Shown piece by piece: positions 10,601-22,960 of a DNA stretch of 64,000 nt. Location: assembly GCF_965363235.1 (NCBI RefSeq), contig NC_134850.1, positions 36,429,102 to 36,493,101 on the forward strand, written 5' to 3'. Within the stretch, counting starts at the first letter, position 1. Each line of letters opens with the position of its first letter. The DNA is from Mytilus galloprovincialis. Its lineage: Eukaryota; Mollusca; Bivalvia; Mytilida; Mytilidae. Made by a program: the position numbers and the translations under genes. The notes beneath the pieces were generated by a model. It saw only the letters and a program-made list of their open reading frames with translations, was not told where the DNA came from and did not search any database.

Positions 10601-13600
10601 TAATAGAATATACCAACTTCACCTGCATATAGGATATACATGTCCCAACTTATTCGATATTCAAGAGTTTGATGCTCCTACTTTGTAAAATGTCACCAGT
10701 GTCTGAGCAGAGAGTTGTTGAACCGGGGGTATATCAAAGAACGTCTCGTCCTTTTTCTTAAAAAGTTCATCGAAAGGTACCAAGGCCTTGTTGATAGATA
10801 ATATTCCTTATCAACTTCACATATAATCCCGTCAATGTGCTGTTTGTATTATCTTTCATTTTTGATGGTGTGTTTTATACGTGTGACTCTTTGTGTTTCT
10901 TTGGTACATATGACGTGGCTCTGAACTTTCAAAGATCCCGCCATTATGGTATTGTTATATGGTAATGCCATTATGTTCTTGTTCAATTATAATTTTGAAT
11001 ATACTTTGAACGTGGATACTTTTACTCGAGTAGTATTAACTATTTGTGTATTCTTAAAAATTCTAAGGAATTTCTGGATGATTTTTAATCTCGGTTTTTT
11101 TTCTGAAATTAGTTCTATCAAAACTTTTGATTATTCAATTCTATTTACCACCATTCACCATGTGAAATTATAATTTTGAAAATACTTTCAACGACAAAAT
11201 TATTTTATATTTCTTCCGGTGTGACTTTTACATTCTGACGTCAAACACGCAACTCTACACTTGAGTTGATGTGAATGCAGTAACAGGACTTTAGTTATGT
11301 ATATTCTTTACAGATTTACTTAAAATACATATATAAGTAAGCAATGAATGTGGTTGTTAATTTGATAGATGCATTTGTGTTTCTTTGTTAAATATGTGTG
11401 TTTTTGTTCTAATTGATATTGTGACACAGTGATGAATGCTGTACCCCTATTTTGACAATTTTACATATTATGTATGTTTTGTTCACGCATCGTTATGAAT
11501 ATAGTGGAGTTTGATGCGGCTGTCATACAAGTGAGAGGTTAAGCGCTATAAAACCAGGTTCAATCTTCCATTTTCCACATTTTAAAATGCCTGTATCAAG
11601 TCAGGAGTATGACAGTTGTTTTACATTGGTTTGATGTGTTTTATCATTTGATTTTGCCATTTGTGTAGGGACTTTCCGTTTTGAATTTTCCCCGGAGTTC
11701 ATTATTTTTGTGATTTTACCTTTTTTTTTTCATATTGTTTAAATTACCTTGCGTATTGAACGTCTCCTTTTGCATTTTTTGGGAGCACGTGGACATTGCC
11801 AAATTATATTGTGTAATGTCAAATCTAACATTTCCTATGTCAATCGACAATTCATCTGAAAAACATAATGAGTACTAGTATATGCAGTTGAAATAAATTT
11901 GTTTGTATGAATTTATCACTTATTTTTTGTTGAATACAGAACCGTTCCCGATCTTGGTTATATTATTTTGCGATATAGATATAACTTCAATGAAATGTAA
12001 GATAAGGAACTCGTTCCGAAATTTTAAATCGTAAATAGTGCGTAATGGTCACCGTAAAATTCGATTACAGTGGTTCTTTCTCATAAATTTGTTCGAGCAG
12101 TATTTTTGAGGGGCACAACCCTATAAACAAAATCTACGTTACACAAAGTTAATGCATTATCTGATATATGTAATGTCATAGGTTAAAAAGAGTGTATGGA
12201 ACTATTAAGAACAAAAAAAATACAATTGAAAAATGGAACCATTACGTTTGTGCAACCGTCAATACACAAAACAGATAAAAATAGGTTATTTAGTTACAGA
12301 TATGCATCAAAATTATTCAAAGGGATATTACAGAAAAGATATTTTTGTTTTTGTCTTTGAGATATTTCAGATTATCTTAAGATTATCTTAAAGAATCTAC
12401 ATTTGAATGATACCGCTTGTTGAATAAAAGAGGGTCGAAAGATACCAAAGGGAAAGTCAAACTCATAAATCTAAAACAAACTGACAACGCCATGGCTAAA
12501 AATGAAAAAGACAAACAAACAACAGCACACACGACACAGAATAGAAAACTAAAGAATAAACAACATGAACCCCACCAAAAAACTAGGGGTGATCTCATGT
12601 GCTCCGGAAGGGTAAGCAGATCCTGCTCCACATGCGGCACCCGTCGTGTTGCTTATGTGATTACAAATCCGGTAAATAGTCTAAAACGGTAGGTCACATT
12701 CATGAAAGGGAAGGGGATTGTAGTTACGACGTAAGGAACATATCCGATATCATTTATGAAACGGTTATTCCATAACGGTCAACCAACTCGTGATGGCGTC
12801 CGTAAAATTTACGAAGGGATGATTTCAACTTCACCATTTGGAACTCTTGGTTTAATAGCTTCCTTGTGACATCGTCACAATATTATTTGAAGAAAACTGT
12901 CTTTTTTCATTTTGATATAACTACCAAAGAAGGGATGGGCTGTTAAGTTGTAATTTTGTGAATTTCTATAAATTACCCTTGTGAATGTTGTAGGGGATTC
13001 CCGGTTTTGTTGTGAATTATAAGCTACTTAATGAGAAACTCCAAATAAAAATTATTGCATATTATTACAATAGATCAAAATTAATAAACAAATTGAAAAC
13101 GATAAGAAAAATATTGTAATGGGTCGATGAATAAACAAAAAAAGTAATCGAATAACAATAGAAATATCGTCCAATATCATTTGTGTAGCAATATTTATTA
13201 ACTCATACCAAACGAAAAGATTTTTCATCGAAAATAATTTGAAAGGAAAGGAAACATAATAGATTTCAATATATACAAAGATGCAGCATGAATAACAACA
13301 TTATAAATTTACCTTTGTGTTTGATAAGTTGTTCTAAAAGCTCATCTTTAACCTGTTTCACCAAAGCCGCATTTTTCTGTTGATCGTCAATAAGATGTTG
13401 CAGGTTCTAAATGTTTGAATTATAGATATTTCATGATGAATTAAACATCACAGAAAAATATAAATAGCATTTCATAAAATGTTATGCATGCGTACGAGTC
13501 GCTTTTCGTCAGGTTCAATAAACCATTATCTACATAAGAAAATGCCTGTATCAATTCAGTATTATGACATTCAATGTTGATAAGCTTTTGATTTGAACAT

Positions 13601-15153
13601 TTGATAAGGGACTTGAATATTTCTCGAAGTTTTGTTATTTTTTTTTTCTTGGTTTACCTTCCCAGGCTGGCTCAGAGCCAAATGTTTGAATGATGCATAA
13701 GTACCAAAACCATGTGAAGAGTTATACGCTAAAAGGGACGATAGTAGCCAAATCCACCTATATTTTTTTTCTGATGGAATTCGATCTTCTTTATTAATTT
13801 TTCTAAATTCTAAATTTGTCATTTGTATAAATTTTCTGAATTTGAAATTATTTTCAAATCGTATAATAGTAAATATCAATAAAAAATATCTGTATTTTCA
13901 TACCAGTTCTAAACTTTTGGTTACTTTTCCGGATTTTTTATAACATAAGCAACACGACAGTTGCCACATGTGGAGCAGGACCTGCTAAACCGTCCGGAGC
14001 ATCTGAGATCACCCCTAGTTTTTGGTTGGTTCGATTATTCTGTAGTTTTCTATGTTGAGTCGTGTGTTATATTGTTTTTCTGTTAGTCTTTTTTTCATTT
14101 TTTAGCAAGGCGTTGTAAGTTTATTTTCGATTTATGAGTTATATTTATTGACTGTCCCTCTGATATCTTTCGTACTCTTTTACTAACGTTGGTCTCATAT
14201 CGTGACAACGAACATTTTACCTAGCTGTATTCGCAGAATTAAGTACCGAATAATTTTGTACGATGTTCATTTCGAATCATACAGTATCGTAATGTGATAC
14301 ATATAAGGCAGTTCTAAGGGTTTTCGGCCAGTTGTGTCAACCTTAGATTTACATCTGTTTTTACAATTCGTACACAAAAAAATAGTTATAAGTCATAATT
14401 GATAAAAAGAAGACTTAAAGAAGTATTGTGGGTTATTTGCAATATAGTGATAACCTTTTTAACTTCATCAGTACTGCTCTCGATGATTTCTTTTAATTTG
14501 TTCAATGATAAGTCGTTTTTCTTGAATGCATCTATTTTTCTTTTGTACAATTTAGTAAAATAGCTTCCAACAGCGCTTGCTATTCCTAAGATCGCCTTTT
14601 CAGTTTCAGCTAGATGGCTATCAAAGTCAGACTTAGAAATACGTTTGCCAGGTGCATGTGCCAAAAAATTTCTCGTGTCTTTTATAGTTTTAAGAAAATT
14701 TGGATTTCCGTGAAATGTTTTCCTGTTGTTTAAAAAACATGACTTGATTATTTCATACATTAAGGGTATATCCATACAGTCAACATCGTTGGAAGTTTTC
14801 GCGTGGATCCTGCACAAACAATCCTTGATAACCTCATCATGTAATCCTTTTTTAAAATGATCCTGTTCAGTTGGATGGTTGATATCAAATAATTTAAGAA
14901 ATTGACTTTTGTTTAAACATCCTTTTCTAGAAGGCCCTCCATTAGAATTTTTAAAACACTCACAACACTGAACATAAGAATAAAAATCGTGAAACAGATA
15001 ATGTTTATTTCTTTCTAAAAACATGTAGAATTCCTCTTCTTTTAAAATCTTTTGCTCAAAATAAAGATGTAGAACCTCCATTCCAATTCCATGTGTAAAA
15101 GTGTAAAGTTGCATATGATACCTTTCATCTTCGTCGAGGGACACTGCCTCCAT
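7635..15153 (-). CDS. DZIP3-type HEPN-domain protein with C-terminal tail anchor, six exons
   Basis: Predicted exons (plus coordinates): 14455-15153, 13313-13406, 10201-10263, 9369-9677, 8410-8523, 7635-7759. They total 1404 nt, or 467 residues. All acceptors are AG. Intron 1 is phase 0 and introns 2-5 are all phase 1, so the frame carries through every junction. Exon 1 has the HEPN domain (about residues 15-200), with a Cys-rich patch at 63-79 and the R161NFLAH166 motif that fits the R-x4-H RNase signature of HEPN proteins. Exon 4 encodes a conserved-looking ~100-residue alpha/beta region beginning VEWRLQTPDTWNL. Exon 6 ends with a hydrophobic run (LSFLCIGASSVMFILL) and a short tail, a possible membrane anchor. 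Bivalves have many DZIP3-like HEPN genes, thought to act in innate immunity or RNA handling. Start context is good (G at -3, G at +4). Without splicing, exon 1 would read on to a stop at 14386. The donor of intron 5 would be GC (GCAAGT). Confidence 0.72.
8690..8880 (-). repeat. Dispersed repeat, antisense copy of the GAAACGCGCGTC family
   Basis: The sequence around GAGCCAAACGCGCATTTAG and ACTCGTCAGTGATGCTC is the reverse complement of the module present at 23975-24070 and 24344-24435. It lies in intron 5 of the HEPN gene. High-copy repeats of this type are typical of mussel genomes. Confidence 0.5.
9060..9215 (+). repeat. Diverged PLE 3' tail fragment
   Basis: The stretch ending in TTTATTTTCGACTTTTGAG, TGTCCCTTTGATATCTTTCG and CTCTTTTA resembles the 3' tail of the PLE copies at 14130-14195 and 20800-20874. 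No reading frame remains. It lies in intron 4 of the HEPN gene. Confidence 0.5.
10630..11180 (+). mobile_element. Scrambled PLE remnant
   Basis: Bases 10750-10830 resemble the reverse-transcriptase C-terminal coding region found at 24830-24900 (AAAAGTTCATCG, GGTACCA, CTTATCAACTTCAC). Bases 11100-11170 encode SIKTFDYSILFTTIHH, a decayed copy of the RT motif A region seen intact at about 20410-20450. The C-terminal part lies upstream of motif A, so the copy is rearranged or composed of two fragments. It sits in intron 2 of the HEPN gene. Confidence 0.5.
11518..11730 (+). repeat. Short dispersed repeat (SINE- or MITE-like), copy 1
   Basis: The core runs from GTCATACAAGTGAGAGGTTA through ATGCCTGTATCAAGTCAGGA to GGGACTTTCCGTTTTGAATT. 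Partial relatives occur at 13480-13660, 21838-21925 and 22700-22800. No coding frame is present and the family is not identified by name. Confidence 0.55.
12413..12870 (-). mobile_element. PLE 3' fragment: RT C-terminus plus 3' tail
   Basis: On the minus strand, bases about 12870-12780 encode LKSSLRKFYGRHHELVDRYG, the C-terminal part of the PLE reverse transcriptase. The 3' tail follows, with GACGGGTGCCGCATGTGGAG and GAGATCACCCCTAG, ending near TCTTTCGACCCTCTTTTA at 12413. It is 5'-truncated and has no complete gene. The 26-kb copy shares this region at high identity. It lies in intron 2 of the HEPN gene. Confidence 0.7.
13480..13660 (+). repeat. Short dispersed repeat, copy 2 (diverged)
   Basis: Same family as 11518-11730: it contains AAAATGCCTGTATCAATTCA, then AAGGGACTTGAATATTTCTC and a T-rich end. 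It lies in intron 1 of the HEPN gene. Confidence 0.45.
13925..14195 (+). mobile_element. PLE 3' tail fragment
   Basis: A tail-only copy on the plus strand. It runs from CCGGATTTTTTATAACATAAG through GAGATCACCCCTAGTTTTTG to CTTTCGTACTCTTTTAC. It carries no RT sequence. It is opposite in orientation to the copy at 12413-12870, and both lie in introns of the HEPN gene. Confidence 0.65.
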
Positions 15154-17760
15154 TTCAATTAAAGGGTTCTTTAAAATAAATAATACTGTGTAGAAATCAA
15201 GAAAATTTTCACATTACGATTGATTCTTTAAATGCCTATCTAGGCAGTATCGTATATATTGTCCTTCATGACAAAATATCAATCTGATTTAAATACAGTT
15301 TATGTCCATGTTTCGTTTACACAAATGTTCATTCTAATTTCGGGGCTCAGACTACCTTTCGGAGTCATCGGGTTTTGTTGTATATATCCATATTTGGAGG
15401 CCGATATTTTATAGGTTGATATAGAAAAAAAATCTTAAAACGGAACAATTACTGAATGTTTGTATATCGGTGTAATGGAGCAAAATGTGTGTTCGAGGTT
15501 AGTTTTTCAATCAGATTGGATAATATATTCACAAAATATTAAATGAAGAAGTTATGTGAAATTTCTGATATGACAAATATCATCAAAGATTACATGGCAT
15601 GGCTGTTACAACTTATAGGTTACTACAATAACGTCAACGGTACTAATACATGTATTGAATGACATATATATTGTCATCTCTGACGTTTCCCATCAGTATA
15701 GCGGCTATTAAGACATGGAGTCAAAAGTCGGTGTATTTTTTCAGTCTAATAACCCGAAGAAAATTTCTCTGTTTTCAATGATTTGGGAGAAAATCAAGTG
15801 GCGTGCTTTTTGTGACGTCATGAAAGAACGCTGAAAATTAAATGCTCAATAAAGATACCTTTTTCCTATATGCTCAGAATTAATTGGTTCTATGATTCAT
15901 TATAATTATGGTCAATAAAGTATTTGCATGATTAGTTATGAACCCTATTCCTCTGTTCTGCTCTTTTGATAAACAAATATTCCACTTGTTGTTGTCGAAG
16001 TCTTTTTCCTCAATTAATGAACATTATTGTTTATTGACCGCCTGTGAATATATGAACAATAATCTTCATCAAACAATTAAATGATATGTAGATCTAGCAG
16101 GAACTTATTAACAGGATGAAAAGTGACATAAAGCGGACAAAATGTTGTTTTTAAGTTTTTCATACATGAATATTTAATGATATGGTTGTTTATTTTTATA
16201 CGCAATAATCATGTTCAAATTCCAAAAAGCCTATGTAAAACCATTAATCATGTGTTTTTAAATGTGTCTTCGTTGGAGTTATTCATTTTTTTGCTAATTC
16301 TGTATAAATAAAACATAGCTGAGAGTGTGATAGATCATATTGTTACTCCGAGAACACATAATCAACTGAGGGGAAGCAAAGATTGACAATTTCGAGGGGT
16401 ACCAATATGCTCTATCAACCTCTCACCTATATTTTATTTAATATAGTATACTGAATGTCCTATCATTATTGTCTTTTACTGTTGAATTTAAAATTTGGAG
16501 TATATTACCATGACGTCAAAAAAGAGTATTATTCATTGTTAATAGAAAAATTAACAGAAGTGAAGCGTCATGGGATTTTTATTTTGACATTCTATAAAAA
16601 AAAAACGTTCTGAGCCAAAACGTAGAAATTGAGCTTTACAATTAATTATTTGATGTCCATTCAATTCATTGTTCTTTAAAACATCGAGTTCTGATTGATC
16701 TATACGAGAGGCTGACTTTCAAAAGATGGTGGCCCGCTCATTCATGGGATAGAGTAAATTGTCTACCTGTAAATATTTCAAGCTGACTTATCTTAATATT
16801 TCAAATATCAATGAAACATCATTTCAGTGAAGCGTTAGACAAGGTATTTGTTATTATTCTTTAGATTATTCTGGATATTTCATATGGGTTTTATTGCACG
16901 AATTCAATGAAGTAATAGCTAGTGCACCTTTACCTGCTAGTATTATTTCGCAATCCTTTCTTAAAGCTACGAGATATATAAAAAAAAAACAATAGTATAA
17001 TTTTTTTTTATCAATCATTAATGAAAGTGAAATAGTGAAATAATAATTTGCTTTTATTAGCTAAAATGGTTCAACTTTGTTAAATTAAGCCAATAAACAT
17101 TGAAAATGAATTATTCACTTGCAAGTGAATAATTCCACTTCATTAAATCAGTATTCATGGGAACTCCAATTTAACCCCGTGGATAGAATAACGCATGCAT
17201 TGTCCGTGTACGGGTATTTAAAGGAAAAGAATGTCAACATTGAAAGTGAATCAAAGGTAAATGATTTGATTAACTGATTCGATCCACACATAATCATTCT
17301 TTTAAAGGTAAAAACGACGATAAACATAAATCTTTAATCTGTAATACAAAACTAATAGACCTGTAAAAATCATATTGCACGAGTTGCTTAATCTATTTAT
17401 ATATCTGTGTTTATATTTACATCGCTTATATGTTCATAGAATGTCAACTCGATAGATAATTAGATGGCGTCTTGGCTAAAATTCAAACGAAACGAAGCTT
17501 CATCTTATTGAGACCATGTCCTGTAAATTGTTTATTTTACGCTTTTGATAGTTTGGAAAAATGTTTTACATTGCTATAAAAAAAAATATGAGAATTTGAG
17601 TCAAATCGGTGAACAGAAATTTGGCTGCTAGAGCCCTTTAAGAGTCCAGGTAATTTACAAAACATATTATTTAGCTTTGTTCTTTAGCACACTCCCAGTT
17701 GAGATTTTGGTGCATGTTTAAGCTAAGATAAATGCCTCCGAATGGGAATAACACTCATAT
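15154..17760. other. Upstream flank of HEPN gene, no gene seen
   Basis: AT-rich DNA in which I recognise no coding exon, RNA gene or transposon. The promoter and any 5' untranslated exon of the HEPN gene should lie here. The one clear structure is the 26-bp palindrome at 17109. Confidence 0.4.
17109..17134. repeat. Perfect 26-bp palindrome
   Basis: AATTATTCACTTG is followed without spacer by its exact reverse complement CAAGTGAATAATT. It could extrude as a cruciform or be a binding site for a dimeric protein; a relic of an inverted repeat is equally possible. Confidence 0.8.
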
Positions 17761-17837
17761 TTGTTTCTATCCATAGGAATGTAGACTATCCATACAGATA
17801 TATTATGGATAGTCGACCTTCCTGTGGATAGAAACAA
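17761..17837. repeat. Imperfect hairpin, ~33-bp arms
   Basis: Left arm TTGTTTCTATCCATAGGAAT... through GACTATCCATA pairs with TATGGATAGTC... through GTGGATAGAAACAA, with a loop of about 10 bp and a few mismatches. It lies about 30 bp left of the long GA repeat. It may be a tiny MITE; no target duplication was recognised. Confidence 0.75.
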
Positions 17838-17863
17838 GTGCCTGTGAGACATATCATAGCTTT

Positions 17864-18720
<857 letters not shown>

Positions 18721-21700
18721 ATATATATAGAATAAGAATAAGAATAAAAATAATAATTTTATTAATCTAATCAAGAACCCATAAAGGGCATCATTTTACA
18801 ACACAATATGATTGGAAAAAGCAAAACAGAAAACTAATACCATACTATAACATTATGGACAGGATCAGAGCCTAACACAACATGTGTTTTATTTAACTAT
18901 CATATTAAATCTTATAACAATAAAATATTATATTATTTCATATATTTTTTTTACATCTGGATTTTATTTCTAAACCTTTAATAATGTAATTTCCTAGGCA
19001 CATGAGAGTTGGTAAATGCTCATTTGTGAACAGCCAGAAATATTTCTCATCATTAGGTAGTTCTTTAAAATTAGTACAAAAAAGTGATAACTTTATCAAA
19101 TAATAATTTCCTCTGTTCATTATATAATGGACAATTTATTGTAAAATGGGTCTCATCTTTAGTATTCATCACATTCGCACGAAACTTTATTCATTATCCC
19201 TTTCAAAACTTCATTCTCTGTTCAATTTATGTTTGGAATCCACTGTTACAAACCCTCATTCAAACCAATACAAAATTACAGCTATAATTTCGGATATTGC
19301 AAGTCACAGACTTTTTAAGCCAGTCCGCATTGGCAAAGATGAAAAAGAGAAAAGATATTTCCTTAATCTTTCCTTTGCCAGCAAAGGTCTCGATGGCGTC
19401 AACTTAGGCAATATCCTTCATCATAAATTAGTTCAATCGAAAATACCTCCTTATTTCAAAGCAGGTCTGTACCAATCATTTCTTATACCTATACCAAACC
19501 TATTGCAACTAAAATTGTCAATTAAAAACACGTTTTGCAGGATCTCGATATTAACGACTTCAAGTCTAAACCTCATGATTGCACTTGTGCTAGTTCCCAA
19601 TTCACATATAATCCTGCTACGTTATTACTGGTGACCTCAACATTGTTAATAACACTTCTCTACGAAATGTGTTATCGAAAGGTCCGAAATATCGTGAGCC
19701 TAAATCCATCAATTGGAAATACAACTTTAAAATTTTGATGGATTCAGTTGAGGATTATGCCAGGCAATGGGCTAAGCGCGAGAAGGAAGACGTAGACACT
19801 CTTTCCGAACGTATTAAAGCAGTTAGGTCGTTGATACAAATCAGAATTAAGAAACTGAACGGGTCTATCAATGCCCATGCTACGTCAATCTTTAAAGATT
19901 CAAATGTTGCAAAACACATATCCTACCTCCACGACAAATATGTTGTTGTCCCCGCAGATAAAGCCTCAAACAACATCGTTTTTGTGTGTAAAACTCATTT
20001 CATTAACTGCTTAATAAACGAATTAGGTATTGACAATTCACTTGGAAACTCAACATATACCCTTACGACACTTACCAAAGAGGAAATCCTGAATAATCAT
20101 AGGTCTGTTCTGTGTTCCTTTGGAATTTCAACCAAAGATGAAAAACTGGATCTTCCATCACCGTATTGGATACCTAAACTACATAAGTGTCCTTACAAAC
20201 AACGGTATATTGCTGGGTTTTCCAAGTGCTCCACGAAACCTCTTTCTAAATTATTAACATCTATTTTATCAGCAATCAAAGACGGTCTTAAAAGTTATTG
20301 TGAAACTGCCTATTCTAGAGGGGGCGTGAATCAGATGTGGATACTCAAAAATTCCAAAGATCTTTTCGAGTACATACAATCTAACTCTCTTTCATCTTGT
20401 AACAGTATTAAAACATTTGACTTTTCTACCCTGTACACTAGTAGTCCACATTCCAAACTAAAAGACAAATTGAAAGAGTTGGTATTGCTTTGCTTCGTAA
20501 AAAAGAATGGCCAACGTAGATATAAGTACCTTGTCTTAGGGAGGGATACATCCTACTTTGTTTCTTTCGTCGTAACTACAATCCTCTTCCCTTTCATGAA
20601 TGTGACCTACCGAATTAGACTATTTACCGGATTTGTTATGACATAAACAACACGACGGGTGCCACATGTGAAGCAGATTCTGCTTACCCTTTCGGAGCAC
20701 CTGAGATCACCCCTAGTTTTTTGGTGAGGTTCGTGTTGTTTATTCTTTAATTTTCTATGTTGTGTCATGTGTGCTGTTGTTTGTTTGTCTTTTTTTCATT
20801 TTTAGCCATGGCGTTGTCAGTTTGTTTTAGATTTATGAGTTTGACTGTCCCTTTGGTGTCTTTCGTCCCTATTTTTCAATAGAATTTGATTCATGTGATA
20901 AGCAGTGATAACATAGCCGTTGAGTTCTCTCTATGTATTTTTTACTATATCTATCTTTCTCAATTCTAAGATCATTAGCACTTATTCTCATTTTACATTT
21001 AGCTCTTCTCATACTAAAATAAGAATTTACTATTACATTGTGATAAGGTTTCAAATCTTTTGACCAACTAAAATGTTTTAAAACTATTACAAAGTTTAGA
21101 TAATTTATTGAGCTTTGTATCTAAATTTTGTATATCAAGTGATTGAAGTACATATTTCATAGATGAATACCAACAATTAATGTTTTCTGCATGTAAAATT
21201 TTATTACAAACATAAGTATCATAAAGTAACCCTTTGTCCAATTTGTTATGCCTGTGTACATATTTTACCATAGATATGACAGAAAAATAAAGAGGAAATC
21301 TTGCAATCTCTGATAACACTGCTAAATTTGAGGCTTTCTTAATTACACCAAGAATATACTTTAAATATCTGAAATGTGATTTTCCAAATAATCATTTATG
21401 TAGATTAATTCAAATAGATAATCACTTTTTTCTTGCAAGCAGCAGAGTAAATTTTAAATGAACCCCAAATTTCACTACAATATAATAAATTTGGTTTTAT
21501 TGTGTGATCATATAAATGAATTGCAGTATCAATACTTGGATTACAAGCTGACATGGATTTTTGTAATGTTTAAGGATTTTTTTAATAGCTCTTCTTTCCC
21601 CTGTTGAAAAAGACCATAAGAGGTTTGACTATCCCTAAATATTTACATTTATTAACACATTATATAGCCTCTTTATCCAAATAAAGTGATTCCTTCAAAA

Positions 21701-21770
21701 ATGTATACACATTGGATCTTCATTAATACTATCTCATTACATTTTATACATTTGCAAGGATGATACATCG
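18721..21770 (-). mobile_element. Non-LTR retrotransposon (LINE) remnant, split by a PLE
   Basis: Minus-strand fragments encode the C-terminal region of a LINE reverse transcriptase. NKCKYLGIVKP lies near 21640, DHTIKPNLLYCSEIWGSF near 21480, LSEIARFPLYFSVISMVKYV near 21300, and the frame reaches NSIE at about 20880. It resumes left of the PLE at about 19163 as DETHFTINCPLYNEQRKLL and ends in FWLFTNEHLPTLMCLGNYII. The 3' end at about 18721-18760 carries a TTCTTA-type tail (AGAATAAGAATAAG on the plus strand), as some LINE clades do. Stops and frameshifts are frequent. The endonuclease and the N-terminal RT are absent. Confidence 0.7.
19165..20874 (+). mobile_element. Penelope-like element with frameshifts and an internal deletion
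   Basis: Three plus frames (from about 19270, from 19535, and 19669-20646) together encode a PLE reverse transcriptase with frame breaks near 19480-19660. Marks are VVPADKASNNIVFVCK (about 19940), YWIPKLHKCPYKQRYIAGFS (about 20164) and KTFDFSTLYTSSPHSKLKDK (about 20412). At about 20561 the RT is joined abruptly to 3' flanking sequence (GTCGTAACTACAATC), so the catalytic-core downstream part and C-terminus are missing. The 3' tail then runs to CTTTCGTCCCTATTTT at about 20874. Both sides continue with LINE sequence, so this PLE inserted into the LINE. Confidence 0.75.
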
Positions 21771-21837
21771 GTGGAATTGTCTTCCATTTACCATTCGATC
21801 GTCTATTACAATTGCAATATATTTTGAACTATTACCG

Positions 21838-22960
21838 TGTATGATGTGTTTGAGCTTTTGATATTACTATTTGATAAAGGACTTTCTGTTTTAGATTTTC
21901 CCTACAGTTTGGTACTTTTCCTTTTTATGAAAATATTTCTTTAATCAAGGAATTCCTCTGTCTTTAATATAATAGTACTGTTTATGTTCAAAACTGATAG
22001 AGAAGTTAAAAAGCGGGTTCTTATGATTTTAGATTTAGATATATGGATAACATATTCACGTGAAATCCTTTGGTGGTCAAAGGGTGGGGTTCTTCTATAT
22101 CATAAAAAGAAGTATGTAAGCTTTCAGTTTCGATGAAGTGGATAACAGTAACAAAACAGAACTATGTGTCGTTTAGTGGTATATATGGATGAATATGGAT
22201 AATATTTAATATCACAATTAAATTATATTAAACTGTTGTTAAAACACAGAGAAATAAAAAATCTCGTCTGTACTATGAAGTAAATTCATTTCACTTATAA
22301 TGTTTATAATTTTTTTTGAGAAGTGTTTGTTATGACTGACATCGGGAATATGAAATGTTCCAGTTTAGACTCATAAAATGACATTGTCTTAAAGTTCTTA
22401 ATTTTCGTGGTGTACCTGGTCTCGATTGCTCCTATGTAAATTCCAGTCATTCCTCAAGGTTTTGTTTCTTACCTTGATTTGTATGATCTGAATGGATATG
22501 AGATTCAAAAATCTGTTATCTACTGTTGCCTCTATCCTATAATGAATATATGTCCACCAATGTTAAATAATACGATTGTAGAATATCTTCTAAATTGTTC
22601 AAAATGATAGGCAGACACACTAAAATGTTAAAACATGATTTAGGTGTATATTTCCCATAATCAACAACAGACAAATATGTCAATTTATCGGAACTATATA
22701 AATAACCGTCATGCACATGGGAGGTCTAGCTAGCTATTAAACAGGTTTGATCCACATTTATCTTCTTGAAAAATGCAGTACCGAGTCAACAATATGACAG
22801 GTGTGCATTCGTTCCGTTGGTTGATACTGTTTGGTGTTGTCAGTTTTTATAGACTTCCACTTTTTAAATTAACTGGCAGTTGGAGTCCAGTTGTGACTGA
22901 ATTTGTACAATTATCTATAGAATCCATAGAAATAATACATGTTTTGTGGATAGATTTTAA
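21838..22960 (+). repeat. Two further partial copies of the 11.5-kb short repeat, otherwise unrecognised DNA
   Basis: Bases 21838-21925 match the 3' half (GTGTTTGAGCTTTTGATATT, AGGACTTTCTGTTTTAGATT). Bases 22700-22800 match the 5' half (GGAGGTCTAGCTAGCTATTA, AATGCAGTACCGAGTCAACA). An open frame at 22773-23207 begins inside the second copy and resembles nothing I know. The DNA between is AT-rich and featureless. Confidence 0.4.

Noticed and set aside
14386-14454. Read-through of HEPN exon 1 to the stop at 14386 as a one-exon gene
   Set aside because: A GT donor at 14454-14453 leads in frame to a chain of exons with consistent phases and a hydrophobic C-terminus, so splicing explains more. An unspliced form cannot be excluded.
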